20,522 nt of DNA from CAYHWW01 sp964360145 (GCA_964360145.1 CAYHWW010000043.1:1-20522), one strand, 5' to 3'. Positions 1 through 7,468 are shown, counted from the first letter of the stretch. Notes: generated from the letters alone by a model not told the origin. Program-made: numbers and translations.

Positions 1-359
1 CCCATGGCCAGGAGCCACAACACCGTCATCCATTGGGGCACGTCGGTTAGCTGCAGGTCAAAGGGCGCAACATCGACGGTGGTCTTCTGCTCATCCTGAT
101 AACGACCGCCATCGATCCTGGCGAATCGAAATACCTCATCAAACACATCGAGCGCCGCAAGCTCCGGGCTCACACGCTGGGCTTCGGCCATGAGCACCGC
201 ACGCAGGTCCGGGGGCTCCACAGGGACCCGGGGCTTCGCGCTGGTGCGGTAGGCGCCACCACCCAAATCCGTCGCGCAGCGGTTAGGCACGGTCCACGCC
301 GCGCCCGCATGAGCGGCGCAGAAAAGCAGGGTGACGAGGATGTGGCTGGAAATGCTCAT
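1..359 (-). CDS. Hypothetical secreted protein, 3' end outside window
   Basis: An ATG at 357-359 on the minus strand opens a frame that reads 119 codons without a stop to the window edge, so the C-terminus is missing. The first 20 or so residues form a classic signal peptide: a short N-terminus, a hydrophobic core (ILVTLLFCAA) and an AGA-type cleavage site near residues 19-21. The mature part has a proline-rich stretch followed by a region rich in alanine, leucine and acidic residues, and then FRFARIDGGRY. I do not recognise the family. It lies 76 bp downstream of another minus-strand gene for an exported unknown protein, so they could be co-transcribed. The AT-rich tract just upstream could instead hold its own promoter. 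Export is well supported; function is unknown. Confidence 0.6.
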   Translation of the reverse strand, partial: MSISSHILVTLLFCAAHAGAAWTVPNRCATDLGGGAYRTSAKPRVPVEPPDLRAVLMAEAQRVSPELAALDVFDEVFRFARIDGGRYQDEQKTTVDVAPFDLQLTDVPQWMTVLWLLAM

Positions 360-384
360 AAATCAGGCACTCATCCGTACCATG

Positions 385-410
385 ATTTATAAATTAAATT
401 AATTTATTGT
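385..410 (-). promoter_or_regulatory. AT-rich tract, possible promoter of the gene starting at 359
   Basis: This stretch is almost pure A/T in a GC-rich window. On the minus strand it contains TATAAA (391-386), placed about 27 bases before the start codon at 359, which would suit a -10 element. It also contains an 8-bp perfect inverted repeat (389-396 with 400-407, 3-base loop) made only of A and T. No convincing -35 box is present at the right distance, so the promoter call is tentative. Confidence 0.25.
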
Positions 411-435
411 CGGGCGCCGACTGGGGCTGCGTCGA

Positions 436-1134
436 CTACGGGTTGTTTTTTAGCAAAGAAGTGGTCAACACACGGATACAGCGGTCATCTGCGTTGTCGA
501 ATGAATTCCGTGTGGCGAATAAATCGTGGAGCAAGGTGAACTCGTCATGGCCCGACTCGTAGTAAGACCAACTGTTCGGCGCAGTGAACTCATTATAAAG
601 GCCTAAGGTTGTGAGATAATTTCCAGGAGGCCGCATCACCTTATAAACCTTAGAAGAGAAGGGCGAGTCCATGCGAACTGAAGAAATGATTCGCCTTGGT
701 TTTGTATCCCCAATAGTAATGGAAGCGAATCGAGTCCCCTCAAAGAAGGAGAAAATTCCTTCATCGAGGGCTAGAGCTGTCAGAAGCTCTTCCGCTTTTT
801 GAGTGGTATCAATGCGGATTCCCAGCGCGCTATTGCCATTTTTCCCCCGGTCAGCGAAAATGCGAATGCCTGATGCTGCCAGTATTTTTAGATGAAAGTT
901 CAGCACATCCTTTTCGCTCTTTTCCAAGCCCGAATACCAAGTCGTTTCTTCGATATCCGGAAAGAGTCCGCGAGACGGGTCGGACGGAGACAGTCCCCCG
1001 CCGGGGACGATCTTGGCGATTTTCTTCAGTTCCAGGGAGATGTCGGCGGCAGTTACGGGAGCTGCGAACCCCATATTTGTCGTAAAAGCTAAAAGCGTAG
1101 CAATTATGGCGAAATGTCCGCTGGATTGAGGCAT
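436..1134 (-). CDS. Hypothetical exported protein
   Basis: I start this gene at the first ATG (1134), giving 232 residues. Upstream GTG codons at 1152 and 1191 would lengthen it by up to 19 residues. From the ATG, residues 7-25 are hydrophobic (FAIIATLLAFTTNMGFA) and end in an AxA-like site, so a signal peptide is likely. The mature protein has no motif I recognise. Its middle part alternates predicted strands and helices, with GIRI at the start of one strand and a helix containing AEELLTAL. Base composition looks more AT-rich than in the pathway genes further right, which may reflect a faster-evolving or acquired gene. It is divergent from the gene at 1246, with about 110 bp between the start codons. 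Function is unknown. Confidence 0.55.
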   Translation of the reverse strand: MPQSSGHFAIIATLLAFTTNMGFAAPVTAADISLELKKIAKIVPGGGLSPSDPSRGLFPDIEETTWYSGLEKSEKDVLNFHLKILAASGIRIFADRGKNGNSALGIRIDTTQKAEELLTALALDEGIFSFFEGTRFASITIGDTKPRRIISSVRMDSPFSSKVYKVMRPPGNYLTTLGLYNEFTAPNSWSYYESGHDEFTLLHDLFATRNSFDNADDRCIRVLTTSLLKNNP

Positions 1135-1245
1135 GGACGATGCGCGTACCACTCTTTCTGGGGTGTGTAAACTAAATCTAGTTATAAACACGGCAAAAAC
1201 ACAAGTAAATTGACATCACCACTGCTCCTGAGTACGTTGCAGCCC

Positions 1246-1704
1246 ATGAAAATCAGCCAATTTATGCCTGTTTTTACGCTCTTATTGGCCGCGTCACCGC
1301 TGTGGACCGTTGCAGCCCCCCTCTCCTCTGCGTGCAAGGCAGACCTGAGCCGAGCACTGAAGACAGGCGAATGGCCCGTTCATGCGTTTCTTGAGAGCGG
1401 TAGGCACGACAGTGCGCGACTACAGATTCACCAAGCAGAACAGGCGCTACAACAAGCGGGCATCCGTACCTTGGGGTGGAGCGAGCACACTGATGAAGAC
1501 AGCGGCCGCACTTACTTCCGCGTGGCGGCCATATTGACCGACTCCGAAGACGCTGAGGCGTTTCTTGAAATCATGGATCAACGACGCATGCCCGCGGGCC
1601 TCATCCCGACCGCAAGTGTCGGCGCAGGGAGCGAAAAGCCCCGCCTTAGCATAGAAGAGCTTCGCGAAAAATTTCTCGGGAAATCGAGGCGCAACCACAC
1701 GTGA
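1246..1704 (+). CDS. Hypothetical exported protein
   Basis: I chose the ATG at 1246 (152 residues), because it begins directly at a typical signal peptide: MKISQF, then a hydrophobic run PVFTLLLAASPLW, then a VAA cleavage region near residue 24. An in-frame TTG at 1210 would add 12 residues without improving the signal. Neither start has a strong ribosome binding site. The mature protein has a single cysteine near its N-terminus, a central strand starting QAGIRTLGW, and a helix with DSEDAEAFLEIM. It ends in a charged basic tail. The family is not recognised. The arrangement of GIR strand, second strand and AE-containing helix resembles part of the divergent neighbour at 436-1134, which may mean a distant relationship. 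Confidence 0.55.
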   Translation: MKISQFMPVFTLLLAASPLWTVAAPLSSACKADLSRALKTGEWPVHAFLESGRHDSARLQIHQAEQALQQAGIRTLGWSEHTDEDSGRTYFRVAAILTDSEDAEAFLEIMDQRRMPAGLIPTASVGAGSEKPRLSIEELREKFLGKSRRNHT

Positions 1705-1797
1705 ACTACCGGCCCGTCATTCTTGCGGCAGCCCCCTGAAGTAGCGCGCGGTCATTTGATCAATCTCTTTTGAGAGTTTGAGGGCAAGCCCTGTCCC

Positions 1798-1837
1798 TCT
1801 TGTAAAAACAGAAAACCCCCCTGCTGTTTTTACAAGA
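1798..1837. terminator. Perfect 14-bp inverted repeat between convergent genes, possible bidirectional terminator
   Basis: Bases 1798-1811 (TCTTGTAAAAACAG) and 1824-1837 (CTGTTTTTACAAGA) are perfect reverse complements around a 12-base C-rich loop. The element lies 93 bases after the stop codon at 1704 and 14 bases before the stop of the carboxylase gene (1852), where a two-way terminator would sit. It is not a textbook intrinsic terminator, because the stem is AT-rich and the T-run lies inside the stem. A protein-binding site or other palindromic element is the alternative. Confidence 0.4.
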
Positions 1838-1851
1838 TGGCTAAGCAGATC

Positions 1852-3459
1852 CTACATCCTAAACACGCCGAAATCCGTGCGGGGCAGGGGCCCGTTCAGG
1901 GACGCCGACAAACCCAGGGCCAAGACCTTGCGGGTATCCGCGGGGCTGATGACGCCGTCGTCCCAGAGCCGCGCCGAGGAATAGTAGGGCGATCCTTCTT
2001 CATTATACTTCTCCAAAATGGGGTCGCGGATGGCGGCGATTTCTTTATCGGTGAGCTTCTTACCCTGGGCCCGCATCTGCTCGACCTTCACGGAACTCAA
2101 GACCGTGGCGGCCTGTTCGCCCCCCATGACGGAAATACGGGCGTTGGGCCACATCCACAAAAAGCGCGGGGAGTAGGCGCGGCCGCACATGCCGTAGTTG
2201 CCGGCACCGAAGGAGCCGCCCACCACCACGGTGAACTTCGGCACCTGGGCGTTGCTTACTGCCATGACCATCTTGGCGCCGTCTTTGGCGATGCCCCCGG
2301 ATTCGTATTCCTTGCCCACCATGAAGCCCGTGATGTTTTGCAGAAAGACGAGGGGTATCTTCCGCATGGCGCAGAGCTCGATGAAGTGGGCGGCCTTTTG
2401 GGCGCTCTCGCTGAAGAGTATGCCGTTGTTGCCGATGATACCCACGGGATAGCCGAAAATACGGGCGAAACCGCAAATCAGTGTGGTGCCATAGAGGGCT
2501 TTGAACTCATGGAACTCGCTGCCATCCACCGTGCGGGCGATGATTTCGCGCACGTCATATTGCTTACGGGAATCCTTGGGGACGATGCCGAGGATCTCTT
2601 TGGGATCGTAGAGGGGCTCCCGGGGCTCCGCGCAGTCCAGCGCGGCGGGCGCCGGGCGATTCAAGCGCGCCACGGCATCCCGGGCCAGGGCCAAGGCATG
2701 GCGATCATCCATGGCGTAATGGTCCGCAACACCTGAGGTGCGGCAATGGACGTCGGCACCACCAAGTTCTTCGGCGGTGACGACTTCCCCGGTGGCAGCC
2801 TTCACCAGCGGCGGGCCCCCCAAGAAGATCGTGCCCTGCTTGCGCACGATGATGGTCTCGTCGCTCATGGCGGGCACGTAGGCGCCACCGGCGGTGCAGG
2901 AACCCATGACCACGGCGATCTGGGCGATGCCTTTGGCGGACATGCAGGCCTGGTTGTAAAAAATGCGCCCGAAGTGGTCACGGTCGGGGAACACCTCTGC
3001 TTGCAGCGGCAGGAAAGCGCCGCCGCTATCAACAAGATAAATGCAGGGGAGGTGGTTCTGCTCGGCCACTTCCTGGGCCCGGAGATGCTTTTTCACGGTG
3101 ATGGGGAAGTAGGTCCCCCCCTTCACCGTGGCGTCGTTGGCCACAATCATGACTTCGCGGCCATGAACCACGCCCACGCCGGTGATGATGCCCGCCGCGG
3201 GGGCATCGCCGCCATACATGCCGTGACCCGCCAGGGCGGAGAGCTCCAAGAAGGCGGTGCCCGGGTCGATGAGGGCAGCTACGCGTTCCCGGGCAAGCAT
3301 CTTGCCCCGCTCTTTGTGGCGCTTGCGGGCTTCATCGCCTCCGCCGGCTTCGGCTACGCTCTGATGAGCATGGAACTCGTCCAAGAGCCCTTGGTGATGG
3401 GACTGATTGGCTTTGAAATCCTCCGAAGAGGTGGAAATCTTACTCTTAATGGCTGCCAT
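1852..3459 (-). CDS. mccB: 3-Methylcrotonyl-CoA carboxylase, beta (carboxyltransferase) subunit
   Basis: This enzyme transfers carboxyl from biotin to 3-methylcrotonyl-CoA in leucine degradation, giving 3-methylglutaconyl-CoA, which is then hydrated to HMG-CoA. The 535-residue length matches the family. Diagnostic segments are NDATVKGGTYFPITVKKHLR, LVDSGGAFLPLQAEVFPDRD, VMGSCTAGGAYVPAMSDE, FLGGPPLVKAATGE, the FLQNITGFMVGKEYE segment and GGSFGAGNYGMCGRAYSPRF. These fit MCC-type carboxyltransferases better than propionyl- or acetyl-CoA enzymes. The ATG at 3459 has AGGA about 10 bases upstream. No gene for the biotin-carrying alpha subunit lies next to it. It is transcribed away from HMG-CoA reductase, an enzyme that uses the end product of the same leucine branch. 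A related branched acyl-CoA substrate is possible. Confidence 0.88.
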   Translation of the reverse strand: MAAIKSKISTSSEDFKANQSHHQGLLDEFHAHQSVAEAGGGDEARKRHKERGKMLARERVAALIDPGTAFLELSALAGHGMYGGDAPAAGIITGVGVVHGREVMIVANDATVKGGTYFPITVKKHLRAQEVAEQNHLPCIYLVDSGGAFLPLQAEVFPDRDHFGRIFYNQACMSAKGIAQIAVVMGSCTAGGAYVPAMSDETIIVRKQGTIFLGGPPLVKAATGEVVTAEELGGADVHCRTSGVADHYAMDDRHALALARDAVARLNRPAPAALDCAEPREPLYDPKEILGIVPKDSRKQYDVREIIARTVDGSEFHEFKALYGTTLICGFARIFGYPVGIIGNNGILFSESAQKAAHFIELCAMRKIPLVFLQNITGFMVGKEYESGGIAKDGAKMVMAVSNAQVPKFTVVVGGSFGAGNYGMCGRAYSPRFLWMWPNARISVMGGEQAATVLSSVKVEQMRAQGKKLTDKEIAAIRDPILEKYNEEGSPYYSSARLWDDGVISPADTRKVLALGLSASLNGPLPRTDFGVFRM

Positions 3460-3562
3460 GTGGTGATCATCCTGGCATGGGCACCCCAGGTTGAGAACTG
3501 CAACATAGACCCCAAAACCAGTTGACTTTCATGGTCAGCTTAGAGATGGATGAAGATTCGAT
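3460..3562. promoter_or_regulatory. Divergent intergenic region between mccB and HMG-CoA reductase
   Basis: These 103 bases separate two divergent start codons, so any promoters for the carboxylase gene and the mevalonate operon probably lie here. A TTGACT at 3522-3527 resembles a -35 box for the plus-strand operon, but no good -10 box follows at 16-18 bases. I see no riboswitch-like structure. The region is too short for long separate regulatory zones, so shared control of the two genes is possible. Confidence 0.35.
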
Positions 3563-4840
3563 ATGTCTAATCCTTTCGAGGGCTTTTCCAAGCTCCGGCG
3601 CCCACAGCGCATCGAAAAACTCGCTGCATTTGCCGGGCTTTCTCCGGAAGATCTGAGAACATTGGACGGCACCCTCGGTGGGGGCCTCAGCCAAGATCAG
3701 GCCGAGCACCTCATTGAGAATGTGGTGGGCACCTACGCTCTTCCCATGGGCGTAGCGGTTGGCTTTCAAATCGACGGTCGTGAGGTGGCTGTACCCATGG
3801 TGGTGGAAGAAACTTCCATCGTCGCCGCAGCCAGCGCCATGGCCAAGTGGGTGCGGCGCAATGGCGGCTTCCACACCCGTGCGTTGGGTCGCCTCATCAT
3901 CGGCCAGGTGCAATTCCCCGTGGTGAAAAACCCGGATAAATTCATTGTTGCCTTCGATAAGCACGAACAAGAGCTCCTCCGCCTCGCCAACTCCGTGGTG
4001 CCGAGCCTCGTCGCCCGCGGTGGCGGCGTCACCGGTTTCCAGCTGCGCATGCTCCCTCGTCCTGACGGTCAAACCATGTTGGTGCTCCACGTGCTTTGCG
4101 ACCCCTGTGACGCCATGGGGGCCAACCTCATCAATCAAGTCTGCGAAGCCCTGAAGCCCGCCCTTGAAGACCTCTCGGGCGAGCGCGTGGGCCTCTGCAT
4201 CCTTTCCAACCTCACGGACACAAAGCTGTTCGAAGCCACCTGCGAAATCCGCGACATCGATTCCGATCTGGGCCACGCTATCGAGGAGGCCGCCCTCTTC
4301 GCTGCTCTCGACCCCTACCGCCGGGCGACCCACATCAAGGGCATCATGAACGGCATCGATCCCATCCTGCTCGCCACGGGCAACGATTGGCGCGCCGTTG
4401 AGGCCGCTTGCCACACCTATGCTTCGCTCCCCCACACGCCCAAGTCGCTGTCCACGTGGCTGTATCGTGACGGTGTTTTGCACGGCAAACTCACGGCGCC
4501 CCTTGCCGTGGGCACCGTGGGTGGCGTGACCAAAATTCATCCCACGGCTCAGGCCTCTTTGAAAATCATGGGCGTGCAACACGCCGACGAGCTCGCTCGC
4601 ATCTGTGTCAGCGTGGGTCTCGCCCAAAACCTCGGTGCCCTGCGCGCTCTTTGCTCCGAGGGCATCATCCGCGGCCACATGCGACTCCACGCCTCCAACT
4701 TCGCCATCATGGCTGGAGCCACTGAGGTGGAGTTCCCCACCCTTGAGGCCGCTTTGAAAAATGAAGCCCGTATCAGCTTGAGCCGCGCCCAAGAGCTGCT
4801 GGCTGCAATTCGCTCTGGCGATGCGGTGAGCCCTGCGTGA
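3563..4840 (+). CDS. mvaA: Hydroxymethylglutaryl-CoA reductase, class II
   Basis: HMG-CoA reductase reduces HMG-CoA to mevalonate, the first committed step of the mevalonate route. The 425-residue soluble protein has no membrane domain, as in the bacterial class II group. Characteristic segments are ENVVGTYALPMGVAV (52-66), VEETSIVAAAS with catalytic Glu83, DPCDAMGAN with Asp183, HIKGIMNGID with Lys259, LATGNDW with Asp275, and the His-containing GHMRLHASN near 371-379. An Asp three residues before the CDAMGAN segment, as in the NADH-using Pseudomonas mevalonii enzyme, hints at NADH, but this needs assay. The ATG at 3563 has only a weak ribosome binding site. It is the first gene of a three-gene operon, and its TGA overlaps the GTG of the next gene. 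Confidence 0.95.
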   Translation: MSNPFEGFSKLRRPQRIEKLAAFAGLSPEDLRTLDGTLGGGLSQDQAEHLIENVVGTYALPMGVAVGFQIDGREVAVPMVVEETSIVAAASAMAKWVRRNGGFHTRALGRLIIGQVQFPVVKNPDKFIVAFDKHEQELLRLANSVVPSLVARGGGVTGFQLRMLPRPDGQTMLVLHVLCDPCDAMGANLINQVCEALKPALEDLSGERVGLCILSNLTDTKLFEATCEIRDIDSDLGHAIEEAALFAALDPYRRATHIKGIMNGIDPILLATGNDWRAVEAACHTYASLPHTPKSLSTWLYRDGVLHGKLTAPLAVGTVGGVTKIHPTAQASLKIMGVQHADELARICVSVGLAQNLGALRALCSEGIIRGHMRLHASNFAIMAGATEVEFPTLEAALKNEARISLSRAQELLAAIRSGDAVSPA

Positions 4841-5769
4841 GTGGCGCGAACCCTGACCCACAGGGTGGCCTCATCAACGTCTATCACTGTGGTGGTAAAG
4901 TCATCATCCTCGGCGAATACTCCGTGCTGGTCGGGGGACAGGCCGTCGTCGGCGCATTGAAGCCTGAGTTCGAGCTGAGGGTGCGGCGCACGGACAGCTA
5001 TGGCATCGTGCACAGCTTTGCCCCCGAATCCGCCGTGGGCCGCCTCATCACCCGCGCCCAAGTGCAGCACAGCGACGCCCTGGGCGGCGTGCATTTCCAA
5101 TGGACCGATCCGTACCGCACGCCCATCGGCGTGGGTTCTTCTTCCGCTCAATTCATTCTCGCCTATCGTGCGATCCATGATTTGCTCTCCATGAAAGCGC
5201 CTGATTCGGCGGTGCTGCTTGAAGACTACTGGGAGACCGTGGGCAACTCCCAGGGCATGCGCCCCTCCGGGGCCGACGTGGTAGCGCAAAATGAGGGCGG
5301 GGTCATCGTGTTCCGCAATCACCCTTTCCATCTGCGCAAACTGGACGAAGAGCCCTTCGCCGGACAGGGCATGAGCTTCTGGCTTGCCTACACCGGCTCT
5401 AAAATTCGCACCCATGAGCACTTGAAACAGTTATCGGAGCGGGGGTTTCCCGTTGCTTTCGCCGGCATGCTGCAAGGCATGGAAGAACTTGTGGTCGCGG
5501 GCCTCACGGCCTGGCGGGCCGGTGATGCCACCCGGCTGGGTGATGCCATGAACCGGTACCAAGACATCATGAACAAAGCGGCCCTTTCCAACGAGGCGGT
5601 GGTCAATGAAATCACCCGAGCCCGGGAGTGGCCTGGCGTTCTCGGGTGCAAAGGCTCCGGCGCCCAGGGCGGCGACTCCGCATTATTCTTGATCGAGGAT
5701 GCCTCCAAGCCCCAGCTGGAGCAGCACTGCCACGCTTTGGGTTGGGAACTCTACCCGGTGAAGTTTTAG
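4837..5769 (+). CDS. mvaK2: Phosphomevalonate kinase (GHMP kinase family)
   Basis: This enzyme most likely phosphorylates 5-phosphomevalonate to 5-diphosphomevalonate. At 310 residues it shows the three GHMP kinase motifs: GKVIILGEYSVLVGGQAVV (20-38), the ATP-binding GVGSSSA (98-104), and GCKGSGAQGGDSA (270-282). A PSGADV segment (143-148) supplies the probable catalytic Asp147. The GGD in the third motif is typical of phosphomevalonate kinases, and a clear mevalonate kinase and a decarboxylase occur elsewhere in the locus, leaving this step to be filled. The GTG start at 4837 forms a GTGA overlap with the reductase stop, implying translational coupling. It is somewhat shorter than yeast-type phosphomevalonate kinases. 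A different GHMP kinase specificity is the main alternative. Confidence 0.8.
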   Translation: MSGANPDPQGGLINVYHCGGKVIILGEYSVLVGGQAVVGALKPEFELRVRRTDSYGIVHSFAPESAVGRLITRAQVQHSDALGGVHFQWTDPYRTPIGVGSSSAQFILAYRAIHDLLSMKAPDSAVLLEDYWETVGNSQGMRPSGADVVAQNEGGVIVFRNHPFHLRKLDEEPFAGQGMSFWLAYTGSKIRTHEHLKQLSERGFPVAFAGMLQGMEELVVAGLTAWRAGDATRLGDAMNRYQDIMNKAALSNEAVVNEITRAREWPGVLGCKGSGAQGGDSALFLIEDASKPQLEQHCHALGWELYPVKF

Positions 5770-6443
5770 TGGCGCCCCTGATCAAAGAATTAATCCGCAT
5801 GTTAGTTATTTTCCTGCTCGGGGCCACCCTAGGCACGGTTGCGGAGTCCCAGTTCAACGCCTGGGGACTCGCCTATTACCCCGAATGCCGCATGGGGCTT
5901 GCGGGAGCGGGCCCCGGCCTCAGCGCATTCCTCTGCCTCGGAGGGTGGTGCCCCTGGTGGGCGCCGGTTCTGTTCGGTCTTGGTGGCGTGGCCATGGCGA
6001 CGGGGGCCAAGATCAATGATGCTTTGCTCTGGAAACGACTGGGTTGGCATCGCCCCTCCACGCCTACGATGAAGCAAGCCGCGGCGGCGGCGGCCTTGGT
6101 GCTGTTGGGTTGGCTTGCCGTGAGTCGGCCTGAGCTCATGGACACCCGCACCCCTGACATGAGGATCAGAGCATCAGTGCTGACCCTTTGCTTTTGCGTG
6201 GTCTGGGTTTATTGCGCAGGTCGATCCCGGGCTTCATTTCTAGAAGCCATGCAAAGCGCGGTGCTTGGCACCGTTGTGGAAATCATTATGGGCCGTGGGG
6301 GGCTTTACACCTATCAACCAGGTTTCGATGAGCTCTTTGGCGTGCCACTGTGGCTACCGGTGCTCTATGCCCTTGCAGGCGCAAGCGTGGGCGTTCTTGC
6401 TAGAGCGAGGCGCTGTCCCGCAGCTCGGCGATCTTCCAGTTGA
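5769..6443 (+). CDS. Unknown multi-pass membrane protein with an internal duplication
   Basis: The frame extends upstream without a stop, but the likely start is the GTG at 5769, sharing one base with the TAG of the kinase gene (224 residues). An ATG at 5799 is the alternative. I expect about six membrane segments: near residues 9-26, 44-60, 63-80, 103-119, 134-150, and 160-210 as a pair. Two halves share a pattern: LGTVxE, seven residues on a G-L-x-Y group, then PxWxPVL. Repeat 1 has Glu26, Gly33 and Trp64-Pro66; repeat 2 has Glu171, Gly178 and Trp195-Pro197. I do not recognise the family. Coupling to mevalonate genes suggests a role in isoprenoid metabolism or lipid handling, which is inference. 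The basic tail (RARRCPAARRSSS) is encoded by DNA that also encodes the end of the opposing squalene synthase gene. Confidence 0.7.
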   Translation: MAPLIKELIRMLVIFLLGATLGTVAESQFNAWGLAYYPECRMGLAGAGPGLSAFLCLGGWCPWWAPVLFGLGGVAMATGAKINDALLWKRLGWHRPSTPTMKQAAAAAALVLLGWLAVSRPELMDTRTPDMRIRASVLTLCFCVVWVYCAGRSRASFLEAMQSAVLGTVVEIIMGRGGLYTYQPGFDELFGVPLWLPVLYALAGASVGVLARARRCPAARRSSS

Positions 6444-7446
6444 AGTAGAGCTTGAGCGGCATGTTGTGCGCCGCCACACGCTTGGTGAGCGCCATCATCC
6501 TGAACATCTGAGGTCGTGAGACCTTGACCTCGTGGGCTTCCGTGAAAAGCCGTTCCTGACACAGGCCCGCCCGCAGAGTATCGAGAGCCAGGGTATAGGG
6601 CCAGATGCAGAAGAGACGATATCCCGTGGGCCGCACGGGGAGCTCCGTGATGTAGTCCCGGGCAAGGCTCAGGTGATCAACCGCTTGGCGGATGAAGTAG
6701 AGGAGGAGCGCCCGCACTCGGGAATTTGAGTCACCCTGCACTAAGTCTTCTTTTGAGACACCGAACATGGTGAGCCATTGCCGCGGCACGAAGACAGAAC
6801 CCCGCTTGAAGTCCTGGACAACGTCTTTGATCATGTTCACTTTCTGCAAACCCAGGGCGAAGTGGTAACCCCGCTCCTTTTGGCGCCGCAACCAAGAGGG
6901 GTCGGTAATGCCGCACTCGTGGGCGAAAACTTCCGTAAGCAAGTTCCCCACGGTGCCCGCGACATAGTAGCAGTACAGATCGAGATCTTTATTGTCATTC
7001 AATACGATGGCGCCGTGGCCGCCACGGGCGGTGTAGCCCCGCATGCCCCGACTCATTTCGTGCACGTTGCGCTTCATGATCTCGCGCACCGCGGGAGGGA
7101 AGCTCTCGAACAGAGTGAGCACCGCGGCAGCGTCCCGCATGAGCTCATCATCCCAGCTCTGGGGCGGATTGATTTTTTCCAGCAAGGAAATATCGAGGGA
7201 GTCCCAGCGCTCGATCTCCAATAAACATCGATCGAAGAGGTCGTAGTAGGCGTCCTTATTGGCAAGAGTGGGATGATCTTCGATGGTGTCCACCATGCGA
7301 CAGAGCAGATAGGCCACGCAGATGTAATCCCTGGTGGGTTCAGGCAGAGCCTGGATGGCAAGAGTAAAAGACCGCGACACCTTGGGAAGGATCTCCCGGC
7401 AAATAACCTGGGCTTGGGTGATGTCGATCGTCTTGCGAGGACTCAT
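6400..7446 (-). CDS. sqs: Squalene synthase (squalene/phytoene synthase family)
   Basis: The protein should join two farnesyl diphosphates to make squalene for the hopene cyclase. It has 348 residues from the ATG at 7446; a longer frame to 7530 runs into repeat sequence and is unlikely to be translated. Squalene synthase signatures are KVSRSFTLAIQALP (22-35), first aspartate motif DTIED (53-57), YCYYVAGTVG (158-167), and second motif NMIKDVVQDF (204-213), followed by KRGSVFVP. These resemble the eukaryote-type single-enzyme squalene synthase more than HpnC/HpnD or phytoene synthases. No C-terminal membrane anchor is evident. It is last in the minus-strand block, separated from hpnG by a palindromic repeat, and its 3' end overlaps the convergent membrane-protein gene by 44 bp. 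Phytoene or dehydrosqualene synthesis is a less likely alternative. Confidence 0.88.
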   Translation of the reverse strand: MSPRKTIDITQAQVICREILPKVSRSFTLAIQALPEPTRDYICVAYLLCRMVDTIEDHPTLANKDAYYDLFDRCLLEIERWDSLDISLLEKINPPQSWDDELMRDAAAVLTLFESFPPAVREIMKRNVHEMSRGMRGYTARGGHGAIVLNDNKDLDLYCYYVAGTVGNLLTEVFAHECGITDPSWLRRQKERGYHFALGLQKVNMIKDVVQDFKRGSVFVPRQWLTMFGVSKEDLVQGDSNSRVRALLLYFIRQAVDHLSLARDYITELPVRPTGYRLFCIWPYTLALDTLRAGLCQERLFTEAHEVKVSRPQMFRMMALTKRVAAHNMPLKLYFNWKIAELRDSASL

Positions 7447-7468
7447 GGACTTTGACCATCTGTCTGTA

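Noticed and set aside
389..407. AT-only 8-bp hairpin as a terminator
   Set aside because: It has no G/C pairs and would be too weak. Its position just upstream of a start codon fits a promoter-like tract better.
3467..4861. Open frame of 464 codons on the minus strand across the HMG-CoA reductase gene
   Set aside because: It lies entirely antisense to a protein with every class II reductase motif, and its translation is a His/Gly/Glu-rich composition artefact of high GC content.
5628..5768. Upstream extension of the membrane-protein frame into the phosphomevalonate kinase gene
   Set aside because: The translation there is arginine-rich out-of-frame sequence over the conserved GHMP motif. 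The GTG at 5769 fits the overlap style of the operon.
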